Part shown: positions 21,914 through 29,804 of the stretch, one piece after another
Layout: the number at the start of each line of letters is the position of its first letter
Position numbering within the stretch: the stretch's first letter is position 1
Assembly (NCBI RefSeq): GCF_001542415.1
Contig: NZ_LNCU01000082.1
Span: 45,256-80,898, forward strand
DNA: 35,643 nt
Direction of reading: 5' to 3'
DNA from: Bradyrhizobium macuxiense
GTDB taxonomy: Bacteria; Pseudomonadota; Alphaproteobacteria; Rhizobiales; Xanthobacteraceae
Notes under the pieces: model-generated
Told to the model about the DNA's origin: nothing
The model's database searches: none
Seen by the model: the letters and a program-made list of their open reading frames with translations, nothing else
Position numbers and translations under genes: made by a program

Positions 21914-24262
21914 ATGGCTGACGGGGCTAGGTATTCGCGCGCCCTGATTTTGGGCGCGTCGGTGTTTTCATTTGCGGCAACCATGTCGGAGGGCAGTCTT
22001 GCGCAGACTGCCGATCAATCGGCCGCGCAACCCGCGACGGAGCGGCCCAGGCAGGCGAAGCGCAAGCCGGCGAAACCGCATGCTGCGCAGCCGGCTGCAT
22101 CGCCTGTGACGAACGCGCGTGCGCAGATCGGTGCCGTGCCGGTGCAGTCGCTCGACACCATCACCGCTGTTGCGAACAAGACCGACGAGCGCGCGATCGA
22201 CACGCTGGCGCCGGTGAGCGCCGTGACCTTGGAGAAGATCCAGGGCCTGCAGCCGAACCGGCTGTCCGACATCTTCTATAACGTGCCCGGCGTCTCGTTC
22301 CAGGAGCGCGGCGACGATCCGTCGACGGTGGTCAACATCCGCGGCCTGCAGGACTTCGGCCGCGTCGCTGTCGTGGTCGACGGCGCGCGGCAGAACTATC
22401 AGCGCACCGGGCACAACGCCAACGGCTCGTTCTTCCTCGATCCCGAGATGATCGGCGGCGTCGACGTCGTGCGCGGGCCGACCGCGAACATCAACGGCTC
22501 CGGCGCGATCGGCGGCGTGGTGTCGTTCCGCACCAAGGATATCGACGACGTGCTGCGTCCCGGCGAACGCTGGGGCGTCGACATGTCGGGCTCCTACGGC
22601 ACCAACCGTGATCGCGGCATGGGCTCGGTGTTCGGCGGCGTGCGCGTCGATCCCAATGTCGACGTGTTCGGCGGTGCCGTCTACCGCACCCAGGGCAATT
22701 ACAAGGACGGCTCGGGCACCGAGATCGGCAACACCGGCAACGAGATCGTCGGCGGCCTGATGAAGGTGACGATCCGCCCGGCCGAGGGGCACGAGATCAA
22801 GCTCGGCGGCGTGTTTCAGGACTACCAGTACGACATCGGCCAGTTCAATCGCGGCCCGGTGCTGACCGCCGCGCAGCGCGCGCTGTATCAGGGGTCGTCG
22901 GTCTACGCGTCCGACGTCAGGAACTACACGGGCACGCTGAGCTGGAAATACTCCAGGCCGGACGACATGCTGTTCGACTGGAACGTCTCGATCTATGGCA
23001 ACCGCACCGACAACGACCAGACCAAGACCTATCACTACAGCACGTCGGGATCGGCCTATTGCGGACCGGGCGTTGCCGGCAACAACATCTCCGGCTGCGT
23101 CGGCGACAAGCGCGGCTATTCGCTCGATACCGTCGGCCTCGACGTCAACAACACCTCGCGCTTTGACATCGGCAATTGGCGCAATGCCGTAACCTACGGC
23201 TTCGATGCCTTCCGCGACGATGTCCAGACCTTCGACGGCCGTGGCAATTCCAACATCACGACTCCGAGCGGCCAGCGCACGGTGTCCGGCGGCTTCGTGC
23301 AGTTGAAGCAGAACTATTCGAGCTGGCTCGAGATCGTCAGCGCCGTCAGGTACGACCGCTACGAGCTCAGTTCCTACAATAACTCCACCAGCGGCGATCG
23401 CTTCTCGCCGAAGATCACGCTCGGCGTCACGCCGGTCGCGGGCTTCACGCCCTATGTAAGCTATGCCGAAGGCTACCGTGCGCCCTCGATCACCGAGACC
23501 CTGATCGCCGGCGGCCACGCCACCGGCGGCGGCCCTGCGCTGTTCAACTGCCCGGACGGCACCAGCGGCCTGTTCTGCTTCCTGCCGAATGCGACCCTGC
23601 GGCCCGAGGTCGGCAAGAACAAGGAAGCCGGCGTCAACCTGAAATATGACGGCATCTTCTCGGCCGAGGATACCTTCCGCGGCAAGATCAATGTGTTCCG
23701 TAACGATGTCGACGGCTATATCGACCTTGTCGCCTCGACACCGGTCGCGGTGCCGCCGTTCGGCTCGTACAGCCAGTTCTACCAGTATCAGAACATCGCG
23801 CATGCCCGCATCGAGGGCATCGAAGCGGAGACGATGTACGACGCGGGCATCTGGTTCCTCGGCGTCAGCGGCCATCTGATGCGCGGCAAGAACACGCAGA
23901 CCAATCTCGGTCTCGCCACCATCACGCCGCGCAAGGTGACGACGACGGCTGGTGTGCGCCTGCTCGACCGCACGCTGACGATCGCGGCGCAGTGGTCGTC
24001 GTTCGGCGCCAACAACGACCTGCCGGCAGGTTATCTGCCCTCGACGGCGTATGAGCTCGTCAACCTTTATCTGACCTGGAATGCCACGAAGGACATCACC
24101 TTCACGGCATCGGTCGACAACCTTCTGAACCAGTATTACCGGCCCTATGCGATCCCGGGCAGCTCGACCGACGGCACCACACAGAACGACGTGCTGTTCT
24201 CGAGCCCCGGCGCGGGCACCGTCTACAAGGCCGGCCTCAAGATTCACCTAGGTGGAGCGTAA
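21914..24262 (+). CDS. hmuR: TonB-dependent heme/hemoglobin receptor
   Basis: 782 residues from ATG 21914 (other in-frame starts at 21809 and 21857 lie before the signal peptide and lack ribosome-binding sites). The signal peptide region is ALILGASVFSFAATMSEGSLA. A basic spacer (RPRQAKRKPAKPHAAQ) precedes the TonB box/plug. The plug domain shows LSDIFYNVPGVSFQERGDDPSTVVNIRGLQDFGRVAVVVDGARQNYQ (split by eye) and VDVVRGPTANINGSGAIGGVVSF. In the barrel, YAEGYRAPSITETLIAGGH matches the FRAP/NPNL-type region of heme receptors, with a histidine nearby. It ends in the last strand (VYKAGLKIHLGGA). Transports heme across the outer membrane using ExbBD-TonB. The long basic linker after the signal peptide is unusual. 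Confidence 0.93.
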   Translation: MADGARYSRALILGASVFSFAATMSEGSLAQTADQSAAQPATERPRQAKRKPAKPHAAQPAASPVTNARAQIGAVPVQSLDTITAVANKTDERAIDTLAPVSAVTLEKIQGLQPNRLSDIFYNVPGVSFQERGDDPSTVVNIRGLQDFGRVAVVVDGARQNYQRTGHNANGSFFLDPEMIGGVDVVRGPTANINGSGAIGGVVSFRTKDIDDVLRPGERWGVDMSGSYGTNRDRGMGSVFGGVRVDPNVDVFGGAVYRTQGNYKDGSGTEIGNTGNEIVGGLMKVTIRPAEGHEIKLGGVFQDYQYDIGQFNRGPVLTAAQRALYQGSSVYASDVRNYTGTLSWKYSRPDDMLFDWNVSIYGNRTDNDQTKTYHYSTSGSAYCGPGVAGNNISGCVGDKRGYSLDTVGLDVNNTSRFDIGNWRNAVTYGFDAFRDDVQTFDGRGNSNITTPSGQRTVSGGFVQLKQNYSSWLEIVSAVRYDRYELSSYNNSTSGDRFSPKITLGVTPVAGFTPYVSYAEGYRAPSITETLIAGGHATGGGPALFNCPDGTSGLFCFLPNATLRPEVGKNKEAGVNLKYDGIFSAEDTFRGKINVFRNDVDGYIDLVASTPVAVPPFGSYSQFYQYQNIAHARIEGIEAETMYDAGIWFLGVSGHLMRGKNTQTNLGLATITPRKVTTTAGVRLLDRTLTIAAQWSSFGANNDLPAGYLPSTAYELVNLYLTWNATKDITFTASVDNLLNQYYRPYAIPGSSTDGTTQNDVLFSSPGAGTVYKAGLKIHLGGA

Positions 24263-24400
24263 CGCGACGAGCCGATCTTTCCATCCAGGTTGCTCCGGCC
24301 GCGCTGGTGCCCCCAGCGCGGCCTTGGCGCATTCATGTTATCAACGAGATCAACCGGCAGGATCGCCAAGGGCATCCGCTGCAAGCAGGAGAAATCTTTC

Positions 24401-24736
24401 ATGTTCATCGCAATGAACCGGTTCCAGGTGATCAAGGGCAAGGAGGAGGCGTTCGAAACGGTCTGGAGAACCCGGGAATCCTATCTCGGCGATCTGCCCG
24501 GCTTCATCGAATTCCATCTGGTGAAGGGCCCCGAGGCCGAGGACCACACGCTCTACGCGACGCACACGGTGTGGGCGGAAAAGGCCGCATTCGAGGCCTG
24601 GACCAAGTCGGACGCGTTCCGCCGCGCCCATTCCCGTGCTGGCAACGAGACCGGCGGCAGCCTCTATCTCGGACATCCCAGGTTCGAAGGTTTCGAGGTG
24701 CTGATCACCGAACGGGCAAAGAACGCTGCGGCGTAA
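24401..24736 (+). CDS. hmuQ: Heme-degrading monooxygenase, IsdG type
   Basis: 111 residues from ATG 24401 (AGGAG about 10 bases upstream), the size of IsdG-family enzymes. These ferredoxin-like dimers cleave heme oxidatively and release iron in the cytosol. The catalytic triad of the family, Asn-Trp-His, is present at Asn6, Trp67 and His77, with the same spacing as in S. aureus IsdG. Other typical parts are RFQVIKGKEEAFETVW, PGFIEFHLVKG and YATHTVWAEKAAFEAW. B. japonicum has two such enzymes, HmuQ and HmuD; I assign HmuQ from its place next to hmuR. hutX follows at once (stop codon of hmuQ overlaps an in-frame ATG), so they are coupled. Confidence 0.92.
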   Translation: MFIAMNRFQVIKGKEEAFETVWRTRESYLGDLPGFIEFHLVKGPEAEDHTLYATHTVWAEKAAFEAWTKSDAFRRAHSRAGNETGGSLYLGHPRFEGFEVLITERAKNAAA

Positions 24737-24747
24737 TGGAGGCGTCC

Positions 24748-25260
24748 ATGCTCGCGACCGAGCTTGCCGAGCTGAAGGCCCATATGGCCGCCAATCCCGG
24801 CGCCGTGATCGAGGACGTCGCGCGCGAGCGCAACGTCACGCCGCGCGCGGTGCTCGAGGCGCTGCCGGACACGATGGTGCGGATCGGGGCCGGCGAATTC
24901 GCTGCCGCGATGCAGGACATCGCGGAGTGGGGCGAGGTGACGCTGATCGTGCACACAGACGACGGGATCTTCGAGTTCACCGGCGCGATTCCAGTCGGCG
25001 AGGTGGGGCGCGGCTATTTCAACCTGATGCAGCCGAAGGGCCTGCACGGCCATCTCCGCCATGAGCGCTGCGCGGCGATCGCCTTTGTCGAGCGTCCCTT
25101 CATGGGCAAGGTGTCGGCGTTCGTGGCCTTCATCAACCTCGACGGCGGGTTGATGTTCAAGGTGTTCGTCGGCCGTGACGAGACGCGCGCGTTACGCAGC
25201 GATCAGCTTCAGCGTTTCCACGCGCTGGCGGATCGCCTCGTGCCGAAAGCGGCAGGCTGA
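24748..25260 (+). CDS. hutX: Heme utilisation carrier protein HutX
   Basis: 170 residues from ATG 24748, chosen because GGAGG ends 5 bases before it; an alternative ATG at 24736 overlaps the hmuQ stop and adds four residues. Family marks are an N-terminal helix-turn segment (VIEDVARERNVTPRAVLEALP), GEVTLIVHTDDGIFEFTGAIPVG, GYFNLM, GLHGHLR, CAAIAFVERPFMGKVSAFVAFIN and GGLMFKVFVGRDE. In Vibrio HutX binds heme and hands it to the degrading enzyme HutZ, so pairing with an IsdG-type enzyme here fits a cytosolic heme-trafficking step. 27 bases separate it from exbB. Confidence 0.9.
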   Translation: MLATELAELKAHMAANPGAVIEDVARERNVTPRAVLEALPDTMVRIGAGEFAAAMQDIAEWGEVTLIVHTDDGIFEFTGAIPVGEVGRGYFNLMQPKGLHGHLRHERCAAIAFVERPFMGKVSAFVAFINLDGGLMFKVFVGRDETRALRSDQLQRFHALADRLVPKAAG

Positions 25261-25287
25261 CCACCGGGCACGGATCAGGAGGCGACC

Positions 25288-26076
25288 ATGTCGCAGCGAT
25301 GGCTTGGGCAAAGGATCTGGACGATGGCAGCCGCCGTACTCGGCGTCCTGTCACCGGGCGCGTGCCTTGCCGCAACCGACACTGCGCTGCTGCCGCGCAA
25401 TCTGTCGCCATGGGGCATGTTCCAGAGCGCCGATATCGTCGTGAAGGCGGTCATGATCGGGCTGGCCTTCGCATCACTTGTCAGCTGGACGATCTGGCTC
25501 GCGAAAACCGTCGAGATCAGGCGCAAGACCGCGATTGCCAAACAGCGGATCGGCCTGCTCGAGCGCGACACGCGGCTTGCCGAAGTCGAGCAGGCGAGCC
25601 GCGACGGCAGCGACGCGGTGGCGCAGATCATCCGGTCGGCGGCGTGCGAGGCCACGCTCTCCGGCGGCCTGTTCGACGACAGCTTCAAGGAGCGCATCGC
25701 GCTCCGGCTCGAACGGGTGGAGGCGGCGATGTCGCGGCAGATCGCGCGCGGCACCGGCGTGCTCGCCACCATCGGCGCCACCGCGCCATTCGTCGGGCTG
25801 TTCGGCACGGTGTGGGGCATCATGAATGCCTTCATCGGCATCTCCGAGGCGCACACCACCAATCTCGCGGTGGTCGCGCCGGGCGTCGCGGAGGCGTTGC
25901 TTGCGACCGCGCTGGGTCTTGTCGCGGCGATCCCGGCGGTCGTGATCTACAACCATCTGACGCGGGTGATTGCGGCGCACCGGGCATTGCTCGGTGACGC
26001 CTCGGCGATGGTGATGTTGCTGGTCAGCCGGGAGGGCGATCGCAGCCTGTTCCTGCTGGCGCGCGCCGCGGAGTAG
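25288..26076 (+). CDS. exbB: TonB-system energiser ExbB
   Basis: 262 residues, AGGAGG 5-10 bases before the ATG. An N-terminal signal-like hydrophobic segment (MAAAVLGVLSPGACLA) is followed by three membrane helices: about 50-68 (IVVKAVMIGLAFASLVSWTIW), about 155-180 (GVLATIGATAPFVGLFGTVWGIMNAF) and about 195-215 (ALLATALGLVAAIPAVVIYN). The cytoplasmic part with ERDTRLAEVEQASRDG lies between helices 1 and 2. GTVWGIMNAF and ALLATALGL are typical MotA/TolQ/ExbB proton-channel signatures. With ExbD it uses the proton gradient to energise TonB for HmuR. exbD follows 3 bases after the stop. Confidence 0.94.
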   Translation: MSQRWLGQRIWTMAAAVLGVLSPGACLAATDTALLPRNLSPWGMFQSADIVVKAVMIGLAFASLVSWTIWLAKTVEIRRKTAIAKQRIGLLERDTRLAEVEQASRDGSDAVAQIIRSAACEATLSGGLFDDSFKERIALRLERVEAAMSRQIARGTGVLATIGATAPFVGLFGTVWGIMNAFIGISEAHTTNLAVVAPGVAEALLATALGLVAAIPAVVIYNHLTRVIAAHRALLGDASAMVMLLVSREGDRSLFLLARAAE

Positions 26077-26079
26077 GGG

Positions 26080-26526
26080 ATGGGCGCGAAGCTCGGCTCC
26101 AGCGGTGTGCTCGGCGGCCGGCGCCGTGGTGACGACGATCTTGCCGAGGCGCATGAGATCAACGTCACGCCGTTCATCGACGTGATGCTGGTGCTGCTCA
26201 TCATCTTCATGGTTGCCGCGCCGCTCGCCACCGTCGATCTCGGCGTCGATCTGCCTGCCTCGACCGCCGAGCCGCAGCCGCGGCCGGACAAGCCGGTGTT
26301 CGTCACCGTGAAGCCGGATCTCTCGGTCGCGGTCGGCGAGGACGTGATCGCGCGCGACGCGCTGACCGCGACGCTCGACGGCGCCACCCAGGGCAACAGG
26401 GACGAGCGCATCTTTCTGCGCGCCGACAAGGCGGTCAGCTATGGCGAACTGATGGAGGTGATGAACCTGCTGCGCAACGCCGGCTATCTCAAGATCGCGC
26501 TGGTCGGCCTCGATGGGCGACGCTAG
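26080..26526 (+). CDS. exbD: TonB-system energiser ExbD
   Basis: 148 residues, ATG 3 bases after the exbB stop, ribosome-binding site GGAG inside the end of exbB. It has a short cytoplasmic N-terminus, then one membrane helix INVTPFIDVMLVLLIIFMVAAPL with Asp34, the proton-carrying residue equivalent to Asp25 of E. coli ExbD. The periplasmic domain follows (VFVTVKPDLSVAVGEDVI, RIFLRADKAVSYGELMEVMNLLRNAGYLKIALVGLD). The N-terminal tail is extended and contains GGRRRGDDD. The following tonB gene is separated by 343 bases of repeat-like DNA. Confidence 0.94.
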   Translation: MGAKLGSSGVLGGRRRGDDDLAEAHEINVTPFIDVMLVLLIIFMVAAPLATVDLGVDLPASTAEPQPRPDKPVFVTVKPDLSVAVGEDVIARDALTATLDGATQGNRDERIFLRADKAVSYGELMEVMNLLRNAGYLKIALVGLDGRR

Positions 26527-26869
26527 CGCATGATGACGGGATTGCCGCCGCATCGGAAATGCACCTCTCCCGCGTGCGGGCAGGGCTATCGCATGTGGCT
26601 ATCGGCCATGACGACGTGGAAACGTCGGTTACAGACGCACGCAAATGCCACATGTCCCCACTGGAGCGAGCGTGCGTCTATGTGATTTCGGAATATTGGA
26701 AATATATCGGCGAGTTGCCCGACATGTCAAGCAGCCTGGCCGAACGCCGGCTACTTTGCATGGGGTTGTTTTCGATGTTTTGGCAACGCGCCTCCCCTGT
26801 GAGCGCCCGCAAGCGGGAGAGGGGACGCGTTCCGATCCGCGGGCGCGGTTCACCGTACCGACGGACGTC
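26527..26869. repeat. 343-bp repeat mosaic between exbD and tonB
   Basis: ACCTCTCCCGCGTGCGGGCAG (from 26562) and GCCCGCAAGCGGGAGAGGGG (26803-26823) form the two ends of one palindromic element related to type C. Between them are a perfect 10-bp inverted pair AGACGCACGC (26633-26642) / GCGTGCGTCT (26670-26679) and an AT-rich stretch with AATATTGGAAATATA. Near the right side, TTTGCATGGGGTTGTTTTCG looks like a sequence repeated in Bradyrhizobium genomes. No gene is supported; the region may carry a promoter for tonB. Confidence 0.55.
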
Positions 26870-27691
26870 ATGAATGCCTTTGCGCTGCATGACACTGGCA
26901 ACGATATCCGGCTGCGCCGCTGGAGCCTTTCGGCCGCTGCGATCCTCGCGGTACATGCGGCGGTGCTCGCGCTCGGCTTGACCTGGGCCTCCGCGCCATC
27001 GCCCGGCGTTGCGGTGCCGACGATCCTGGTGGACCTGACGCCGATCACCTCCGCGCCTGACATCACGCCGATGGAGGTGCCGCCGGGACCCGTGATGCAG
27101 GAGGCGGACGCCTCGCCGCCGGAGCCTGCGGCCGCGCCGGCCGTGCAGGAGCAGATCGCACCGTCACCGCCGCAGCGGAAGCCCGACGTCGTCGTACCGC
27201 CGGAGCAGACGCAGCAGGCCGTGCCGCCGAAGCCCGGGCCCGCGAAGAACGTTCCCGAACAGAAGCCGGTGCCGGTGAAGCCGAAAGTGATCCGCCGCGA
27301 AGCGAAGAAGCCGTCGGAAGCGACGCCGGCCCCGCACACCAGCGCGCCGTCGCGTGCCGAGCGCCGGGCTCCGATGGCGTCATCGATCAGCGCCGGCGCG
27401 TCCGCATCGGCAATCGCGGCCTACAATGCGCGCGTCCGCGCGCATCTGATGCGCTTCCACTCTTATCCACCGGGCGGCAACGGCCAGGGTGGCGTGGTCC
27501 GGCTGATTTTTACGCTCGATCGCGGCGGACAGGTGGTGTCGAGCCACCTCGGCGGCTCCTCGGGCAACGCGATGTTCGACGCGCGCGCATTGGCGATGCT
27601 GCGGCAGGCGCAACCGTTCCCGGCATTTCCGCCGGAGATTGCGCAGGGTTCGATGAGCTTCAGCGTGCCGGTCGCGTTTGTGCCGAGGTAG
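26870..27691 (+). CDS. tonB: Energy-transducing protein TonB
   Basis: 273 residues from ATG 26870 (ACGGACG upstream). One N-terminal membrane helix (about 17-40) includes the histidine in LSAAAILAVHAAVLALGL, in the place of the SxxxH motif of TonB. A long proline-rich periplasmic linker (about 60-160: PPGP, PPEPAAAP, PPEQTQQAVPPKPGP, KPVPVKPK) is followed by the C-terminal TonB domain YNARVRAHLMRFHSYPPGG, GGVVRLIFTLDRGGQVVSSHLGGSSGNAMFDARALAMLRQAQPFPAFP (read in two parts), which contacts TonB boxes of receptors such as HmuR. The frame is open further upstream into repeat DNA, which is not TonB-like. Its function depends on ExbB/ExbD. Confidence 0.92.
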   Translation: MNAFALHDTGNDIRLRRWSLSAAAILAVHAAVLALGLTWASAPSPGVAVPTILVDLTPITSAPDITPMEVPPGPVMQEADASPPEPAAAPAVQEQIAPSPPQRKPDVVVPPEQTQQAVPPKPGPAKNVPEQKPVPVKPKVIRREAKKPSEATPAPHTSAPSRAERRAPMASSISAGASASAIAAYNARVRAHLMRFHSYPPGGNGQGGVVRLIFTLDRGGQVVSSHLGGSSGNAMFDARALAMLRQAQPFPAFPPEIAQGSMSFSVPVAFVPR

Positions 27692-27702
27692 AGCTATTGC
27701 TC

Positions 27703-27806
27703 CCGTCACCCTGAGGAGGACGCGCAGCGGCCGTCTCGAAGGGCGACGGCCCGACCGCGGCCGTGCATGCTTCGAGACGCGCGTTCCGCGCTCCTCAGCA
27801 TGACGG
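27703..27806. repeat. Palindromic repeat, type B copy 2
   Basis: About 104 bp bounded by CCGTCACCCTGAGG and CCTCAGCATGACGG. It shares the ends and the inner CTCGAAGG / GCTTCGAGACGCG arms with 5781-5885. It lies between convergent tonB and the ABC transporter operon and may help terminate both. Confidence 0.8.
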
Positions 27807-27827
27807 CGAGGGAGTTGTGCGCTCCCG

Positions 27828-28724
27828 CTACTCCTTGACCGCGCCGGTCAGCGACGACACGTAATAGTCGACGAACAGCGAGTAGAACAGCGCCACCGGC
27901 AGCGAGCCGAGCAGGGAGCCCGCCATCAGCGCGCCCCACTGGTAGACGTCGCCGGTGATGAGCTCGGTCACGATCGCGACCGGTACGGTCTTGTTGGCGC
28001 CGCTCTGGATGAAGGCGAGCGCGTAGATGAACTCGTTCCAGGACAGCGTGAAGGAGAAGATGCCGGCCGAGATCAGGCCGGGCACCGCGAGCGGCAGCGT
28101 GATCCGCCGCAGGATCTGCAGCCGCGTCGCGCCGTCGACCAGCGCGCATTCCTCGAGCTCGTAGGGGATCGACTTGAAGTAGCCGATCAGCAGCCAGGTG
28201 CAGAACGGCACCAGGAAGGTCGGATAGACCAGGATCAGCGCCATCGGTGAATCGAACAGGCCGAACTGCACGATCACGGTGGCGAGCGGAATGAACAGGA
28301 TCGACGGCGGTACGAGATAGGCGAGGTAGATGCCGAGGCCCACATAGGCGCTGCCGCGGAAGCGCAAGCGCTCGATCGCATAGGCCGCCAACGTCGAGGC
28401 GAACAGCGACAGGAAGGTCGAGGCGATCGCGACCACCATCGTCGTCTTCAGCCAGTGCGGATAGTCGGTCTCGAACAAGAGATGCTTGATATGCACAAGC
28501 GTCGGCGAGGTGATCCAGAACGGGTTGTGCTCCTTGTAGTTCAGGAGTTCCGCATTCGGTTTGAACGAGGTGATCGCCATCCAGTAGAACGGGAACAGCA
28601 GGATCACGATGAAGCAGGCCAGGGGCAGATAGATCATCACCATCCGCCGCGCGCGGGAATCCCACGCCATCGTGTCGGGCGTGGCGCTGCCGACGTTGCT
28701 CGATTGGGCTGCTACGTCAGTCAT
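27828..28724 (-). CDS. ABC sugar transporter permease, MalG type
   Basis: 298 residues with six membrane helices. CUT1 family (MalG-like): YWMAITSFKPN after helix 1, the EAA loop EECALVDGATRLQILRRITLPLAVPG that contacts the ATPase, and ISAGIFSFTLSWNEFIYAL. The N-terminal 25 residues are polar. It overlaps the upstream MalF-type gene by 8 bases, so the two are translated together and probably form a heterodimer in the inner membrane. The substrate is a carbohydrate or similar solute, identity unknown. No ATPase gene lies beside it; it must be supplied from elsewhere, or the operon has lost it. Confidence 0.93.
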   Translation of the reverse strand: MTDVAAQSSNVGSATPDTMAWDSRARRMVMIYLPLACFIVILLFPFYWMAITSFKPNAELLNYKEHNPFWITSPTLVHIKHLLFETDYPHWLKTTMVVAIASTFLSLFASTLAAYAIERLRFRGSAYVGLGIYLAYLVPPSILFIPLATVIVQFGLFDSPMALILVYPTFLVPFCTWLLIGYFKSIPYELEECALVDGATRLQILRRITLPLAVPGLISAGIFSFTLSWNEFIYALAFIQSGANKTVPVAIVTELITGDVYQWGALMAGSLLGSLPVALFYSLFVDYYVSSLTGAVKE

Positions 28725-29673
28725 TGGCTTCTCCCTGCTGCCATTTGCGGCGGGCGAGGCCGAAGTAGCTGAACAGCGTCGCGAACACGAGGAACGGGAT
28801 CATCGACACCGCGATCGCCGCGCCTTCGCCGAGCTCGCCGCCGGCGATGCCGCGCTGGAACGCCAGCGTCGCAAGCAGGTGGGTGGAATTGACCGGGCCG
28901 CCGCGGGTGATGGCGTAGACGAGCTGGAAATCGGTGAAGGTGAAGATGATCGAGAATGTCATCACGATCGCCAGGATCGGCATCATCATCGGGAAGGTGA
29001 TGTAGCGGAAACGCTGCCAGGCGGTGGCGCCGTCGAGCATCGCGGCTTCATAGAGCGAAGGCGAGATGGTCTGCAACCCCGCCAGCAGCGAGATCGCGAC
29101 GAACGGGATGCCGCGCCAGATATTGGCGACGATCAGCGAGAACCGCGCCGGCCAGGGCGAGCCGAGGAAGTCGACATTGGTCGTGCGCCAATGCAGCACG
29201 TCGACCAGGAGATAGGAGATGATCGAGAACTGCGGATCGTAGATCCACCAGAATGCCAGCGCCGACAGCACGGTCGGCACGATCCACGGCAGCAGCACGA
29301 TGGCGCGGATCAGGCTCTTGAACGGGAAATGGTTGTTGAGCAGGAGCGCAAGCCAGAAGCCGAGCGCGAACTTTCCGAAGGTCGCGACCGCGGTGTAGAC
29401 GATGCTGTAGAACACCGCCCCCCACCACAGGGGATCGCTGAGCAGGTACTGGAAATTCTCCAGCCCCACATAGACGCCACTGCGGCCGATCGTGGTGTCG
29501 GTGAAGGCGAGCCAGATGCCGAGACCCAGCGGGTAGGTCAGGAACACCGCGAGCAGGCCGACCGCGGGCGCGAGGCACACCACGATCAGGAACGGCTTGT
29601 AATCGAATACACGGGCAAGCCAGTTTGGCTGGCGCAGCGCGTAGGTGCGGGCGGGGACAGTCGTTACGGACAT
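28717..29673 (-). CDS. ABC sugar transporter permease, MalF type
   Basis: 318 residues. Start at ATG 29673; a TTG directly before it is also in frame and closer to AGGA, so the start could be one codon earlier. Six helices plus the CUT1 signature: APAVGLLAVFLTYPLGLGIWLAFTD for helix 1, GLENFQYLLSDP, and the EAA loop YEAAMLDGATAWQRFRYITFPMMMP. It pairs with the MalG-type permease encoded next. The sugar-binding protein gene lies upstream on the same strand after 131 bases that hold a type E repeat. Confidence 0.93.
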   Translation of the reverse strand: MSVTTVPARTYALRQPNWLARVFDYKPFLIVVCLAPAVGLLAVFLTYPLGLGIWLAFTDTTIGRSGVYVGLENFQYLLSDPLWWGAVFYSIVYTAVATFGKFALGFWLALLLNNHFPFKSLIRAIVLLPWIVPTVLSALAFWWIYDPQFSIISYLLVDVLHWRTTNVDFLGSPWPARFSLIVANIWRGIPFVAISLLAGLQTISPSLYEAAMLDGATAWQRFRYITFPMMMPILAIVMTFSIIFTFTDFQLVYAITRGGPVNSTHLLATLAFQRGIAGGELGEGAAIAVSMIPFLVFATLFSYFGLARRKWQQGEAND

Positions 29674-29708
29674 CAATGGGCTATCCTGGTGCGAATGGCG
29701 TCACCACT

Positions 29709-29793
29709 CCGTCATTGCGAGCGGAGCGAAGCAATCCACGCTTCCCGGAAGAAAGGATGGATTGCTTCGTCACGTTGCTCCTCGCAATGACGG
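29709..29793. repeat. Palindromic repeat, type E
   Basis: About 85 bp with inverted ends CCGTCATTGCGAG and CTCGCAATGACGG, and inner arms CGAAGCAATCCA / GGATTGCTTCG. It is inserted between the binding-protein gene and the MalF-type permease gene of one operon. Non-coding. Confidence 0.85.
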
Positions 29794-29804
29794 CCGTTAC
29801 TAGC

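Noticed and set aside
21968..24247. A 759-codon open frame on the minus strand over hmuR
   Set aside because: It mirrors hmuR, is rich in Arg, His, Asp and Val as expected of a high-GC shadow, and has no domain pattern or ribosome-binding site.
26645..26869. N-terminal extension of TonB
   Set aside because: It lies in repeat-like DNA; the membrane helix expected at the TonB N-terminus begins just after the ATG at 26870.
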